Shown in pieces: positions 17,665 to 25,715 of a DNA stretch of 64,000 nucleotides (its first letter is position 1; each line of letters begins with the position of its first letter). Position numbers and translations under genes: made by a program. The stretch spans positions 27,836 to 91,835 of the forward strand of contig NZ_BNBB01000022.1 of the NCBI RefSeq assembly GCF_014654615.1. The letters are read 5' to 3'. The notes under the pieces are model-generated. The model worked only from the letters and a program-made list of their open reading frames with translations. It did not search any database and was not told the DNA's origin. This stretch comes from Streptosporangium violaceochromogenes. Lineage in GTDB: Bacteria > Actinomycetota > Actinomycetes > Streptosporangiales > Streptosporangiaceae.

Positions 17665-18573
17665 CTACCCCGGCGCCCGGGACCGGCTGCCGGTGTCCAT
17701 GCCCCACTGGACGCGCCCGCCGCGCAGGCCCCGCGCCCACGTGAGTCCCCGGTCGGCGACCATGACGGCGAGGTAGCAGGCGGCGTCGAGCGGAGTGATC
17801 TCGCGGGCCCCCACGAGGGCGCCCAGCGACGACAGCCGCAGGCGACCCTCGGGCGCGGATCGGCCCAGGACGGCGAGCTGACGGTTGCCCAGGCGCACCC
17901 GCACCCGCCGTCTCAGGTGCGCCGCGACGGTCTTCGGCGGGCGCACCCGGGAGCGGGCCTCGGGCACCACCACCCGCTCGTGCGGCGCGAAGCTGCCGTG
18001 CACCCAGCCGTCGTCGGAGATCACGTCCCGCGGCATGGGGAAGACGCGGGCGTGCCCCTCCTCGGTGAGAACGTAGACCCCGACCCCCGCCAGCGCGCGG
18101 GACGGGGCGACCAGCAGGTCCTGCACCGTGTGCACGCGGCGGACGAGCGGGCCGACCCCCTCCAGGTCCAGGACGGAGCCGGGAGCACAGGCGAGCACCC
18201 CCGGCCGGTCCGCCGCGGCGGCCAGCGCGCGCACCGCGTCGGCGTCCAGGTCGACGTCGGCGTCCAGATACACGCGCGGGAAGGTCCGGCAGGCCTCGTC
18301 ACCCAGGCGCAGCGCGTTGGCCTTGCCCGGCACGGCCGTCTCCACGACGCGCGCCGGGGTCCGCCTGGCCAGCTCCGCCGTCCGGTCGGAGCAGGCGTTG
18401 GGGACCACCACCACGTCGAACTCGCCGGGCGCGGTGCCCGCGAACAGCCTGTCGAGGCAGCCCGCGATCACGGCTTCCTCATTGTGCGCGGGGATGACGA
18501 CGCTGACGACCGGTTTCTTCCCGGAAAAATGTCCGAGATCTATCGGTACATCCTTATCCGCGGCGCCATTCAC
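17665..18573 (-). CDS. Family 2 glycosyltransferase
   Basis: 302 residues. VSVVIPAHNEEAVIAGCLDRL is the donor-binding start, VVVPNACSDRTAELAR follows, GKANALRLGDEA is the ribose-binding region and YLDADVDLDADAV the acidic metal motif. The domain is compact and the C-terminus carries a weakly hydrophobic stretch (LDAACYLAVMVADRGLTW), perhaps a membrane-facing helix. The gene runs against its neighbours, between the methyltransferase and the RmlC-like gene, and starts at ATG 18573 shortly before that gene, so it has a divergent promoter region of only about 40 bases. Donor and acceptor unknown. Confidence 0.8.
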   Translation of the reverse strand: MNGAADKDVPIDLGHFSGKKPVVSVVIPAHNEEAVIAGCLDRLFAGTAPGEFDVVVVPNACSDRTAELARRTPARVVETAVPGKANALRLGDEACRTFPRVYLDADVDLDADAVRALAAAADRPGVLACAPGSVLDLEGVGPLVRRVHTVQDLLVAPSRALAGVGVYVLTEEGHARVFPMPRDVISDDGWVHGSFAPHERVVVPEARSRVRPPKTVAAHLRRRVRVRLGNRQLAVLGRSAPEGRLRLSSLGALVGAREITPLDAACYLAVMVADRGLTWARGLRGGRVQWGMDTGSRSRAPG

Positions 18574-18610
18574 CGGAACGCCTCCCGACTATTTCTCAAG
18601 GATTGACCAC

Positions 18611-19210
18611 ATGAGAGTAGAACGAACCAGAATTGATGGAGTGTTGTTGTTCATACCGACGCCACACCGTGATGACCGGGGGCTGTTCACCAGAACCTTC
18701 GACAGGGCCACGGCCGAGGACGCCGGACTGGACCCCGCGCGTTTCGTACAGGACAGCCAGTCCCGATCCCGGCGGGGAACGGTCAGGGGAATGCACGGCC
18801 GCGGCGGCCGGGGCGAGGCGAAGCTGGTGCGCTGCGCGCGCGGCGCGGTGCACGACGTGCTGGTCGACGCCCGGCCGGACTCCCCCACGTTCGGCGAGCG
18901 GATGTCGGTGCTGCTCGACGACGAGACGTTCGCCACCCTCTACGTGCCGCCGGGGATGCTCCACGGCTTTCAGGCCCTGACCGAGCAGACGGACGTCTGT
19001 TACCGCATCGACCGCGAGCACGACCCCTCCGAGGACCTGTCGGTCCGCTACGACGACCCCGAGCTGGGGATCGCCTGGCCCCTTCCGGTGTCGGCGATCA
19101 GCGCGCGCGACCTCTCGGCGGGGTCGTGGGCGCGGCTGCGGGAGCGGCTGGGCGGCCCGGGCGGGGTACGGATGGGATTGCCGAACCCGACCCCCAGTGC
19201 GATGGAGTGA
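18611..19210 (+). CDS. RmlC-like sugar 3,5-epimerase (first of two)
   Basis: 199-residue cupin protein of the dTDP-4-dehydrorhamnose 3,5-epimerase family. DDRGLFTRTF, FVQDSQSRSRRGTVRGMHGR (active-site His in RGMH), LVRCARGAVHDVLVD, SPTFG, YVPPGMLHGFQAL and CYRIDREHDP follow the family order. RGMHGR replaces the usual RGLHYQ, and the second RmlC of this window (36712) keeps RGVHF, so this copy may act on a different keto-sugar. Start ATG 18611; SD-like AAGGA nearby. It is followed after 6 bases by the beta-helix lipoprotein. Confidence 0.78.
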   Translation: MRVERTRIDGVLLFIPTPHRDDRGLFTRTFDRATAEDAGLDPARFVQDSQSRSRRGTVRGMHGRGGRGEAKLVRCARGAVHDVLVDARPDSPTFGERMSVLLDDETFATLYVPPGMLHGFQALTEQTDVCYRIDREHDPSEDLSVRYDDPELGIAWPLPVSAISARDLSAGSWARLRERLGGPGGVRMGLPNPTPSAME

Positions 19211-19216
19211 ACGCCG

Positions 19217-20116
19217 ATGCGATGGTCCAGCCTGCTCGCCGCCCTCTCGGTGCCCCTCGCGGCCTTCCTGGCCGGGTGCGCCGCCTCCTCGGCGGAGGGG
19301 CCGGCGGGCGGGCCCGTCGCCTCACCCGGCGGATCGGCCCGGGCCGCCCGCTGCCCGGCCTACCCGACCCCCGACTGCACCGGTGTGCCCCCCGGCACGA
19401 GACTGACCGACCTGGCTTTGAACGAGGACGGCGCCGCCTACCGGGTCACCACCCCCGGCACCGTCCTCGACGGCGTGCACATCGCCGGTGACCTGCTCGT
19501 CCACGCCGACGACGTCACGATCAAGAACAGCCGGATCGACGGAACCGTCGTCAACGCCGACGGCCCGAAGACGTTCCGGTTCACCATCGCCGACTCCACC
19601 GTCGGCCCGGCGAGCGGGTGCCTGACGCTGCCGGGCATCGGGCAGGACAAGTACACCGCCGTGCGCGTGCACGTCCGGGGGCACGGCGACGGGTTCCGGG
19701 CGGCCGGCGACGACGTGGTCGTCCGCGACTCCTACGTGCGCCTGTGCTCCAACCCCGGCGACCACTCCGACGGCATCCAGACCTACCACACCGGGAAAAA
19801 CCTGGTCTTCGACCACAACACCGTCGACCAGCGCCACGCCAAGGACATCACCGCGCCGATCTTCCTCACCGACAGCCAGATCGTGAACGCCAGCGTCACC
19901 GACAACCTCATCATGGGCGGCACCTACAGCATCCAGCTGATGAACGGCCGGGGAAGGCTCGTGATGCGCGGCAACAGGCTGGTGAACAAGTCCTGGGTTT
20001 ACGGACCGGTGGCCGCCGACTGCGCCAAGATCGACTGGGCCGACAACACCCTGGTGACGATCGACGAGAAGTACCGCATCACCTCGACCGTCGGCCCGCT
20101 GAACTGCGCGGGATAG
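19217..20116 (+). CDS. Secreted lipoprotein with right-handed beta-helix domain
   Basis: 299 residues. Signal peptide ending in the lipobox LAGC (about Cys 20), so lipid-anchored outside. From about residue 45: CPAYPTPDCTGVPPGTRL, then a parallel beta-helix built from short strands (TVLDGVHIAGDLLVHADDVT, IKNSRIDGTVVNADG, and HSDGIQTYHTGKNLVFDHNT). Such folds occur in pectate/alginate lyases, C5-epimerases and phage tailspikes; I see no diagnostic catalytic set, so carbohydrate binding or modification is a guess. The distal two-thirds is nearly identical at DNA level to the next gene. Six bases separate it from the RmlC-like gene, so they are co-transcribed. Confidence 0.78.
   Translation: MRWSSLLAALSVPLAAFLAGCAASSAEGPAGGPVASPGGSARAARCPAYPTPDCTGVPPGTRLTDLALNEDGAAYRVTTPGTVLDGVHIAGDLLVHADDVTIKNSRIDGTVVNADGPKTFRFTIADSTVGPASGCLTLPGIGQDKYTAVRVHVRGHGDGFRAAGDDVVVRDSYVRLCSNPGDHSDGIQTYHTGKNLVFDHNTVDQRHAKDITAPIFLTDSQIVNASVTDNLIMGGTYSIQLMNGRGRLVMRGNRLVNKSWVYGPVAADCAKIDWADNTLVTIDEKYRITSTVGPLNCAG
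19419..20109 (+). repeat. Long direct repeat, copy 1 (beta-helix coding)
   Basis: Copy 1 of a repeat whose second copy begins 1990 bases downstream. From 19419 to 19936 I find no difference between copies (about 518 bases, silent positions included); afterwards scattered substitutions appear to the end of both genes. Confidence 0.9.
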
Positions 20117-20351
20117 GCATCCCCGGTGTCCCCTCCCCCGTTCCTCGCGGCATATCAGGCGCCGTGTCCGGCTCGACCGAATATGCAATTTATGGCATAG
20201 CAGGACAATCGTTATCCAAAACCACATATAGTCAAATATTCACGAAAACCCTGCATACCGATGACCTCAGTCGTAACAATGACCCCCGTACGGGGACCAG
20301 AACCGACACATCGTCAAGCCGATCCACCGGATCGGCGCGGAGGTCAGAGAA
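20117..20351. other. AT-rich intergenic region with promoter
   Basis: No gene. AT-rich island (ATATGCAATTTATGGCATAGC, ACATATAGTCAAATATTC) between the two beta-helix genes; the promoter noted at 20203-20232 lies here. Confidence 0.5.
20203..20232 (+). promoter_or_regulatory. Candidate promoter of the DUF4082/beta-helix gene
   Basis: GGACAA (20203-20208), 18-base spacer, TATAGT (20227-20232). The -10 word ACATATAGT is the same as before the korAB leader peptide. About 120 bases upstream of the start codon. Confidence 0.4.
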
Positions 20352-22103
20352 ATGGCCAGTACACACCCCCCACATCGCGAGGACGACGGGGAGGAGACTT
20401 CCTCCCGCCGGCGCGGACCGAGACCGGGTCTCATCGCGACCCTCGTCGTGGCCCTCGCCGCGGGTTCCGTCTCGACCGTCTGGGTGATGAGCCGTGACGA
20501 GGTCACGGTGAAGCAGGTGGCCTCGGCGCGGCCCGGCCCCGGAGCGGAGCCGGACGAGCCGAGGGAGACCAGCCTCTGGCCGGCGACCACCCCGGCGAAG
20601 GCCGCGACCCACGCCGACCACGCGCCCGTCGAACTGGGCACCCGCTTCGCCCCGGTCCAGGCCGGCTGGGCGGCGGGCGTGCGCTTCTACAAGGCGCGCG
20701 GCCAGAAGGGCAGGCACACCGGAAGCCTGTGGGACTCCAAGGGGCGGCGCCTGGCGCGGGTCACGTTCGCCGGAGAGACCCCCTCCGGCTGGCAGGAGGC
20801 GCGCTTCGCCTCGCCGGTGCGTCTGGAGGCGGGCCGGTCCTACACGGTCTCCTACCACAGCGGGAACGGCACCTACGTGGGCAGCCGGGGCTTCACCCCC
20901 ATCCGCTCGGGCCCGCTGACCACCGTCTCGCGGGACGCCGGCGTGTTCGGGTACGGCGACAGCGCCTTCCCCCGCCGCTCGAACCCCAAGGAGTACAACT
21001 ACTGGGTGGACGTCGTCTTCCGCTGGCGCCACCGCCCGCCGGGGTCGGACACCCCCGAAACCCCCGCGCCCCGGCCGCCGGAGGTCCCGACCCACGAGCC
21101 GGACACCGAGCCGAGCGTCGAGCCGAGCACCGGCACGAGCCGGACGCCCGTACCCGGCCCGAGCGTGAGCGACGACCCGTCCTCCCCGCCCAGCCCCACT
21201 CCCAGCCCCAGCCGGACGGCCAGCCCCAGCCCGAGCACGACCGGCGACCCCGACCCCAAGCCGTCCGTCACCCCCACCGGGCGGAGCACCCCCCGGCCGA
21301 CACTGACCGCCGACCCGACCCAGGCGCCGGTCCCGGAGGGCGACTGCGCCTACCCGACCCCGGACTGCACCGGCGTGCCGGCCGGTACGAGGCTCATGGA
21401 GAAGACCCTGAACGAGGACGGCGCCGCCTACCGGGTCACCACCCCCGGCACCGTCCTCGACGGCGTGCACATCGCCGGTGACCTGCTCGTCCACGCCGAC
21501 GACGTCACGATCAAGAACAGCCGGATCGACGGAACCGTCGTCAACGCCGACGGCCCGAAGACGTTCCGGTTCACCATCGCCGACTCCACCGTCGGCCCGG
21601 CGAGCGGGTGCCTGACGCTGCCGGGCATCGGGCAGGACAAGTACACCGCCGTGCGCGTGCACGTCCGGGGGCACGGCGACGGGTTCCGGGCGGCCGGCGA
21701 CGACGTGGTCGTCCGCGACTCCTACGTGCGCCTGTGCTCCAACCCCGGCGACCACTCCGACGGCATCCAGACCTACCACACCGGGAAAAACCTGGTCTTC
21801 GACCACAACACCGTCGACCAGCGCCACGCCAAGGACATCACCGCGCCGATCTTCCTCACCGACAGCCAGATCGTGAACGCCAGCGTCACCGACAACCTCA
21901 TCATGGGCGGCACCTACAGCATCCAGGTGAAGAACGGCCAGGGAAGACTGGTCGTGCGCGGCAACAGGCTGGTGAACAAGTCCTGGGTCTACGGACCGGT
22001 CGAGTCCGACTGCGCCAAGATCGACTGGGCCGGCAACACCCTGGTGACGATCGACGAGAAGTACCGCATCACCTCGACCGTCGGCCCGCTGAAGTGCGCG
22101 TGA
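20352..22103 (+). CDS. Membrane-anchored DUF4082-like / beta-helix surface protein
   Basis: 583 residues. One hydrophobic segment near 25-45 (LIATLVVALAAGSVSTVWVM) acts as signal anchor. Residues about 95-220 resemble DUF4082 (PVELGTRFAPVQAGWAAGVRFYK, HTGSLWDSKGRRLARVTF), a beta-sandwich found in secreted glycan-active proteins. A Pro/Ser/Thr linker (225-330) follows, then CAYPTPDCTGVPAGTRL and the same beta-helix as the preceding gene, from residue 354 almost identical. It looks like the neighbour's domain placed on a longer stalk. Good ribosome site GGAGGTCAGAGAA. Role in polymer binding or modification is inference. Confidence 0.8.
   Translation: MASTHPPHREDDGEETSSRRRGPRPGLIATLVVALAAGSVSTVWVMSRDEVTVKQVASARPGPGAEPDEPRETSLWPATTPAKAATHADHAPVELGTRFAPVQAGWAAGVRFYKARGQKGRHTGSLWDSKGRRLARVTFAGETPSGWQEARFASPVRLEAGRSYTVSYHSGNGTYVGSRGFTPIRSGPLTTVSRDAGVFGYGDSAFPRRSNPKEYNYWVDVVFRWRHRPPGSDTPETPAPRPPEVPTHEPDTEPSVEPSTGTSRTPVPGPSVSDDPSSPPSPTPSPSRTASPSPSTTGDPDPKPSVTPTGRSTPRPTLTADPTQAPVPEGDCAYPTPDCTGVPAGTRLMEKTLNEDGAAYRVTTPGTVLDGVHIAGDLLVHADDVTIKNSRIDGTVVNADGPKTFRFTIADSTVGPASGCLTLPGIGQDKYTAVRVHVRGHGDGFRAAGDDVVVRDSYVRLCSNPGDHSDGIQTYHTGKNLVFDHNTVDQRHAKDITAPIFLTDSQIVNASVTDNLIMGGTYSIQVKNGQGRLVVRGNRLVNKSWVYGPVESDCAKIDWAGNTLVTIDEKYRITSTVGPLKCA
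21409..22099 (+). repeat. Long direct repeat, copy 2 (beta-helix coding)
   Basis: Copy 2 of the repeat that starts at 19419; identical to copy 1 over 21409-21926, diverging slightly after (for example at 21927, and in the codons before the last GPV). Confidence 0.9.
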
Positions 22104-22163
22104 CGTAGCCTCCCCCGCACTCCCTGTGCATTCCCTGCGAGCGACAACCGGGTGACGTCCCCG

Positions 22164-23630
22164 TCACTCCGGCGGGGCGGGCGCGACGCCCGTCCCGCCG
22201 GACCTCCGGCGGGAGGCGAACAGGCGTCCGGCCACCGCACCGGCACGCAGCCGGCGGGGCGCGGGGCCGCGGGGCCGCGCCGCGGCGGCGGACGAGACGC
22301 TCCGCAGCAGCGACCCGGTGGCACCGATCAGCAGGAACGACAGGCCCGTGACGGTGGCGAAGGACATCAGGTCGAACGTCGCCGAGCCGATCAGCGGGAC
22401 CACCAGGGCCGCGGCGAGGGCGAGGCCGAGGTCCCGCGCGCCGGGGTCGGCGCTCAGCCGGCGGGCCCTGAGCCCCGAGTAGATCCCGCACAGGAACATC
22501 GCGACGATCACCGTGACGCCGATCAGGCCGGTCTCCACCGCCGAGAGCAGGTACTGGTTGTCGAAGACCTGGTGTTTGGGGGCGTACCATGTGCCGGCTC
22601 CGCGTCCCAGCCACGGGTGCTTGGCGATCTCGTAGGCGGCGACCTCGTAGTCGTGCGTGCGGTAGCGGACGCTGTCGTCGGTGCCGGCGTTGGCGAACAG
22701 GTTGTAGAAGGCGCTGATGAGCCCGGGAACCATGATCCTCATCAGGATCAGGAACCCGGCCGTGACGGCCAGCGCCTGAACCCGCCGCCGGGCGGGCCAG
22801 CCGAGGAACAGCACGACCGACACGCCCGTCAGGCTCAGCACCGCCGACCGGGAGACCGAGAACATCAGGCCCATCCCGATCAGGGCCGTACACACCCACC
22901 ACCGCAGCGCCGGCTCAGCGCGCCGCCGCGCCTCGAAGCCGTAGTGGACCGCGATCGGCATGATCATCGCGCACACGACGCCGAACTCGATGGCGTGGCC
23001 GGTCGTCGCGGCGACCCGGCGGAAGTCGGATCTCGCGCCGATGAACCCGTCCTCGGAGGTGTAGCGGAGACCGGGCAGCGCCAGATAGCGGGTCAGGTCC
23101 AGCTCGAACAGGAACTGGCAGGCCCCGATCACCGCGATGGCCGCCCCGGCCGCCACGACGATCTGGAGCAGGAAGTCCAGCCGGCCGGTGCCGCGCACCC
23201 CGTCGCACACCATCAGCGCGAGCCCGGCGCCGGCCACCAGCAGCACCAGGGCGTGGTCGGCGAGGTTGAGCTCGTCGGAGGGAAGGTAGCCGTAGGTGGC
23301 GTAGCCGTAGGTGGCCAGCATCGCGGTCAGGAAGAGGAACAGTGCGGTACGCACGGGGGTACGGCCCTTGGCCATTCCCAGCGTGTTGGTGAAGTGCGCG
23401 CACAGCCAGCACAGGGCGGCGACGAGGGCCGCGAAGTTGGCCGGGGTGATCGAGAGCGGCAGCGCCCGGAAGACGAGACGGGCCGGGATGATCATCAGGG
23501 CGACGACGAAGAAGCAGACCAGGGTCGCGCCGTCGGCGTGGCGCCGGGGCGGCGTTCCGGGGCGGAGGGACGCGGGCGTCACCGGGCCGGCGGGGGACGC
23601 GGAGGGCACAGGGGGCGCGGGGGCGGTCAT
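22164..23630 (-). CDS. O-antigen ligase / Wzy-like polymerase membrane protein
   Basis: 488 residues, about ten to twelve hydrophobic segments. The region from GARSDFRRVAATTGHAIEFG to VSRSAVLSLTG, and WLGRGAGTWYAPKHQVFDNQYL in the long periplasmic-type loop, match the Wzy_C/O-antigen ligase family. As no other candidate is in the locus, it is the likely polymerase joining lipid-linked repeat units on the outer face, though ligase activity cannot be excluded. The ATG (23630) overlaps the stop of the upstream Wzz-like gene by four bases (ATGA). The Arg-rich last 40 residues are cytoplasmic. Confidence 0.82.
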   Translation of the reverse strand: MTAPAPPVPSASPAGPVTPASLRPGTPPRRHADGATLVCFFVVALMIIPARLVFRALPLSITPANFAALVAALCWLCAHFTNTLGMAKGRTPVRTALFLFLTAMLATYGYATYGYLPSDELNLADHALVLLVAGAGLALMVCDGVRGTGRLDFLLQIVVAAGAAIAVIGACQFLFELDLTRYLALPGLRYTSEDGFIGARSDFRRVAATTGHAIEFGVVCAMIMPIAVHYGFEARRRAEPALRWWVCTALIGMGLMFSVSRSAVLSLTGVSVVLFLGWPARRRVQALAVTAGFLILMRIMVPGLISAFYNLFANAGTDDSVRYRTHDYEVAAYEIAKHPWLGRGAGTWYAPKHQVFDNQYLLSAVETGLIGVTVIVAMFLCGIYSGLRARRLSADPGARDLGLALAAALVVPLIGSATFDLMSFATVTGLSFLLIGATGSLLRSVSSAAAARPRGPAPRRLRAGAVAGRLFASRRRSGGTGVAPAPPE

Positions 23631-24379
23631 GAGGCCGAGGACCTCGCACCGGAGTGGCCCGCCCCGCCGTCGAGCGCGAGCACCGGTACCGGCCCTGAGG
23701 CCGTCCCTCCGCGCTCCGCGGCGGCGCGCCGCGCCCTGCGGGAGGTGACGAAGCTCTCGACGGCGAACGCCGCGCACAGGCCCGCCGCGACGCCGACGCC
23801 CACCGCGGCGGCGACGGCGCGCAGCTTCCGGCCGCGCTGTTCCCGCGGGACGGTGGGCGGCACCGCCTCGTAGGCGGTGATGTAGGTCGCTCTGGGAGCC
23901 TTAACCGCCCGCTGGCGGGTGACCAGTTCGAGCTTGGCCCGCGCGATGACCCGCTTCACGATGTCGCGCGCGGCCTCCGGAGACGAGCTCTCGCCCTCGA
24001 CGAACAGGTACGGTCCCGTGGCCAGCGACTCCAGGTTGCTGCCGCCGTTGGTGACCGCGAAGGCGGTGTCGCCGCCCTCCACCGCGCCGAGCTCCGCCGC
24101 CATCTCGGGTGTCCCCATCGCCGCGATGAGGATCGAGGCCGAGACGTTGAGCCCGCGGTCGAAGTTGAGCAGCGGGTTGGTCAGTCCGTTGGGGAAACGC
24201 GGGTTGGACGGCAGGCTGCCACCGGTGGTCGGCGTGGTCAGGACGAGGACCGCGCTGGAGGTGTAGGTCGTGGGAACCGTCGAGTAGACGGCGGCCGCGG
24301 CGGCGACCGAGAGCGCGAACGCCGGCAGGACGACATACCAACGGCGGAACAGGACGAGGACCGTCCCCCAGAAGTCCAT
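23627..24379 (-). CDS. Wzz/YveK-like chain-length protein (copy 2)
   Basis: 250 residues. N-terminal helix near 15-33 (WYVVLPAFALSVAAAAAVYS), an outside domain (TYTSSAVLVLTTPTTGGSL, LTNPLLNFDRGLNVSASIL), and a second helix near 190-210, then a cytoplasmic tail. This is the chain-length determinant layout. There is no Walker kinase domain, unlike fused BY-kinases, and no separate kinase gene in the window. Paralogue of the next gene upstream (24514-25470); the two are 134 bases apart. It sets or modulates polymer length together with the Wzy-like protein (inference). Confidence 0.8.
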   Translation of the reverse strand: MDFWGTVLVLFRRWYVVLPAFALSVAAAAAVYSTVPTTYTSSAVLVLTTPTTGGSLPSNPRFPNGLTNPLLNFDRGLNVSASILIAAMGTPEMAAELGAVEGGDTAFAVTNGGSNLESLATGPYLFVEGESSSPEAARDIVKRVIARAKLELVTRQRAVKAPRATYITAYEAVPPTVPREQRGRKLRAVAAAVGVGVAAGLCAAFAVESFVTSRRARRAAAERGGTASGPVPVLALDGGAGHSGARSSAS

Positions 24380-24513
24380 GCGCTCCCTCTCACAGCCCGG
24401 GCGGCGGGCGATCGGGCCCGCGTCCCGCCAATGGTCAATCTCCCGCCTCGGGACGGGGCGTTACCGCGAGATCCTCCGTCGCGCCGGCGGCCCCTCGGGC
24501 CGCCCGCGCCGCG

Positions 24514-25470
24514 TCACTCCGCGCGGTCCTCCGGACCGCCGGAACGGGTGAACACGATGGTGTCGGCCGCCCGGTCGCCGGCGTCCTCCTCGTCCCCCTC
24601 CAGCACGACGACGAGCTCCGCCTGGTCGTCGTGGAACGGTCCTTCGGCGGACGGCGCCGATCCGCCGCCGGTGGCGCCGGAGCCCTCGCCCCGCGCCCTC
24701 GCGGGGGCGACCGTGTCATCGGGCTTACCGGAATCATCGGGATCACCCGGGCCGCCGAGATCGCCGGCGTCGGCGTGCCCGTACGGCTCGGCGTGCCCGG
24801 CGTGCTCACCGGGCCGCTCGCCGCCTGCCCGCCTGCCCGTCACGACGTAGGCGACGCCCAGGCCGACGAGGACCACGAGGAGGAACGCCCCGCCGGCGGC
24901 CATGAGCTTGCCGGACATCTTGGCCTCGGGGATCGACGAGGGGACCACGTCGACGATCGTGATGAAGGTGGAGCGGGGGGCCCTGAGCGCCTGCTGGCGG
25001 CCGGTCAGCTCGCCGCGGATGCGCTCCTTGGCCCGCGCCACCACGTCCCGCACCGTCTCGGCGCTCCTGCCCTCCACCTCCACGTAGACGAAGGGGCCGT
25101 TCGTGCTGATGCCCAGCAGGTCGGGGTTGGTACGGCCGTCGTTGATCGTGACCTTGGTGATGCCGCTCTTCTCCACCCCCAGTTCGGCCATGACGTCGGT
25201 GGTGTTCATGGACAGGATGAGGATGCCCGCCGTGACGCGCAGGCCGTCGCTGAACTGCAGCAGCGGGTTGGTCAGCCCGATCGGCTTGGTCGGGTCGGCG
25301 GAGAGCGTTCCGCCCGTGGCGGGGGTGGTCAGCACCATGGACGCGGTCGACACGTAGTAGGTCGGCATGAGGAGGAAGACCAGGGCCGCCACGACGAGGG
25401 CGAGGGCGCCGACGGGGGGGCCGATCGCCCTGCGTCTGACGAGGCCGAAGACGGTCTTCCAGAAATCCAT
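24514..25470 (-). CDS. Wzz/YveK-like chain-length protein (copy 1, long acidic tail)
   Basis: 318 residues. Same layout as its neighbour: N-terminal MDFWKTVFGLVRRR, helix near 18-37, outside domain with STASMVLTTPATGGTLSAD and LTNPLLQFSDGLRVTAGILI, second helix near 190-210. The tail after residue 215 is a long Gly/Asp/Glu-rich stretch (GDLGGPGDPDDSGKPDD), absent from the paralogue. MDFW, LTTP-TGG and LTNPLL are shared, so the pair arose by duplication. ATG 25470 lies in a 245-base gap shared with the divergent acyltransferase. Confidence 0.8.
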   Translation of the reverse strand: MDFWKTVFGLVRRRAIGPPVGALALVVAALVFLLMPTYYVSTASMVLTTPATGGTLSADPTKPIGLTNPLLQFSDGLRVTAGILILSMNTTDVMAELGVEKSGITKVTINDGRTNPDLLGISTNGPFVYVEVEGRSAETVRDVVARAKERIRGELTGRQQALRAPRSTFITIVDVVPSSIPEAKMSGKLMAAGGAFLLVVLVGLGVAYVVTGRRAGGERPGEHAGHAEPYGHADAGDLGGPGDPDDSGKPDDTVAPARARGEGSGATGGGSAPSAEGPFHDDQAELVVVLEGDEEDAGDRAADTIVFTRSGGPEDRAE

Positions 25471-25715
25471 GCGCCTCCGCCCCCTATTCGCGCCGGGGCA
25501 CAGCGAACCCCCGAGACAGTACGGTTACCCATCGACGGCCATATGGCCGTCGTTACATCTGCCTGTGGTCACGGCGGCCGGGCGGGAACCCCGATATTAC
25601 CGGCGCCTCGTCCCTCGGCATGTTACGTCTGGTGACCATACAGCGATAGACCCGTCGATAGGCCAAAACTCAGCAGATATGAGCAGTGCAACCGGCCCAA
25701 GACGGGGGATATTTG
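25471..25715. other. Divergent intergenic region, wzz / acyltransferase
   Basis: No gene. Contains the 20-bp perfect palindrome at 25533-25552 and an AT-rich start-proximal part with GGGGGATATTTG as ribosome site of the acyltransferase. Confidence 0.6.
25533..25552. promoter_or_regulatory. 20-bp perfect palindrome (CGACGGCCAT/ATGGCCGTCG)
   Basis: The 20-base palindrome lies between the two divergent start codons, 63 bases before wzz and 163 before the acyltransferase. A dimeric regulator site is likely; identity unknown. Confidence 0.45.
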
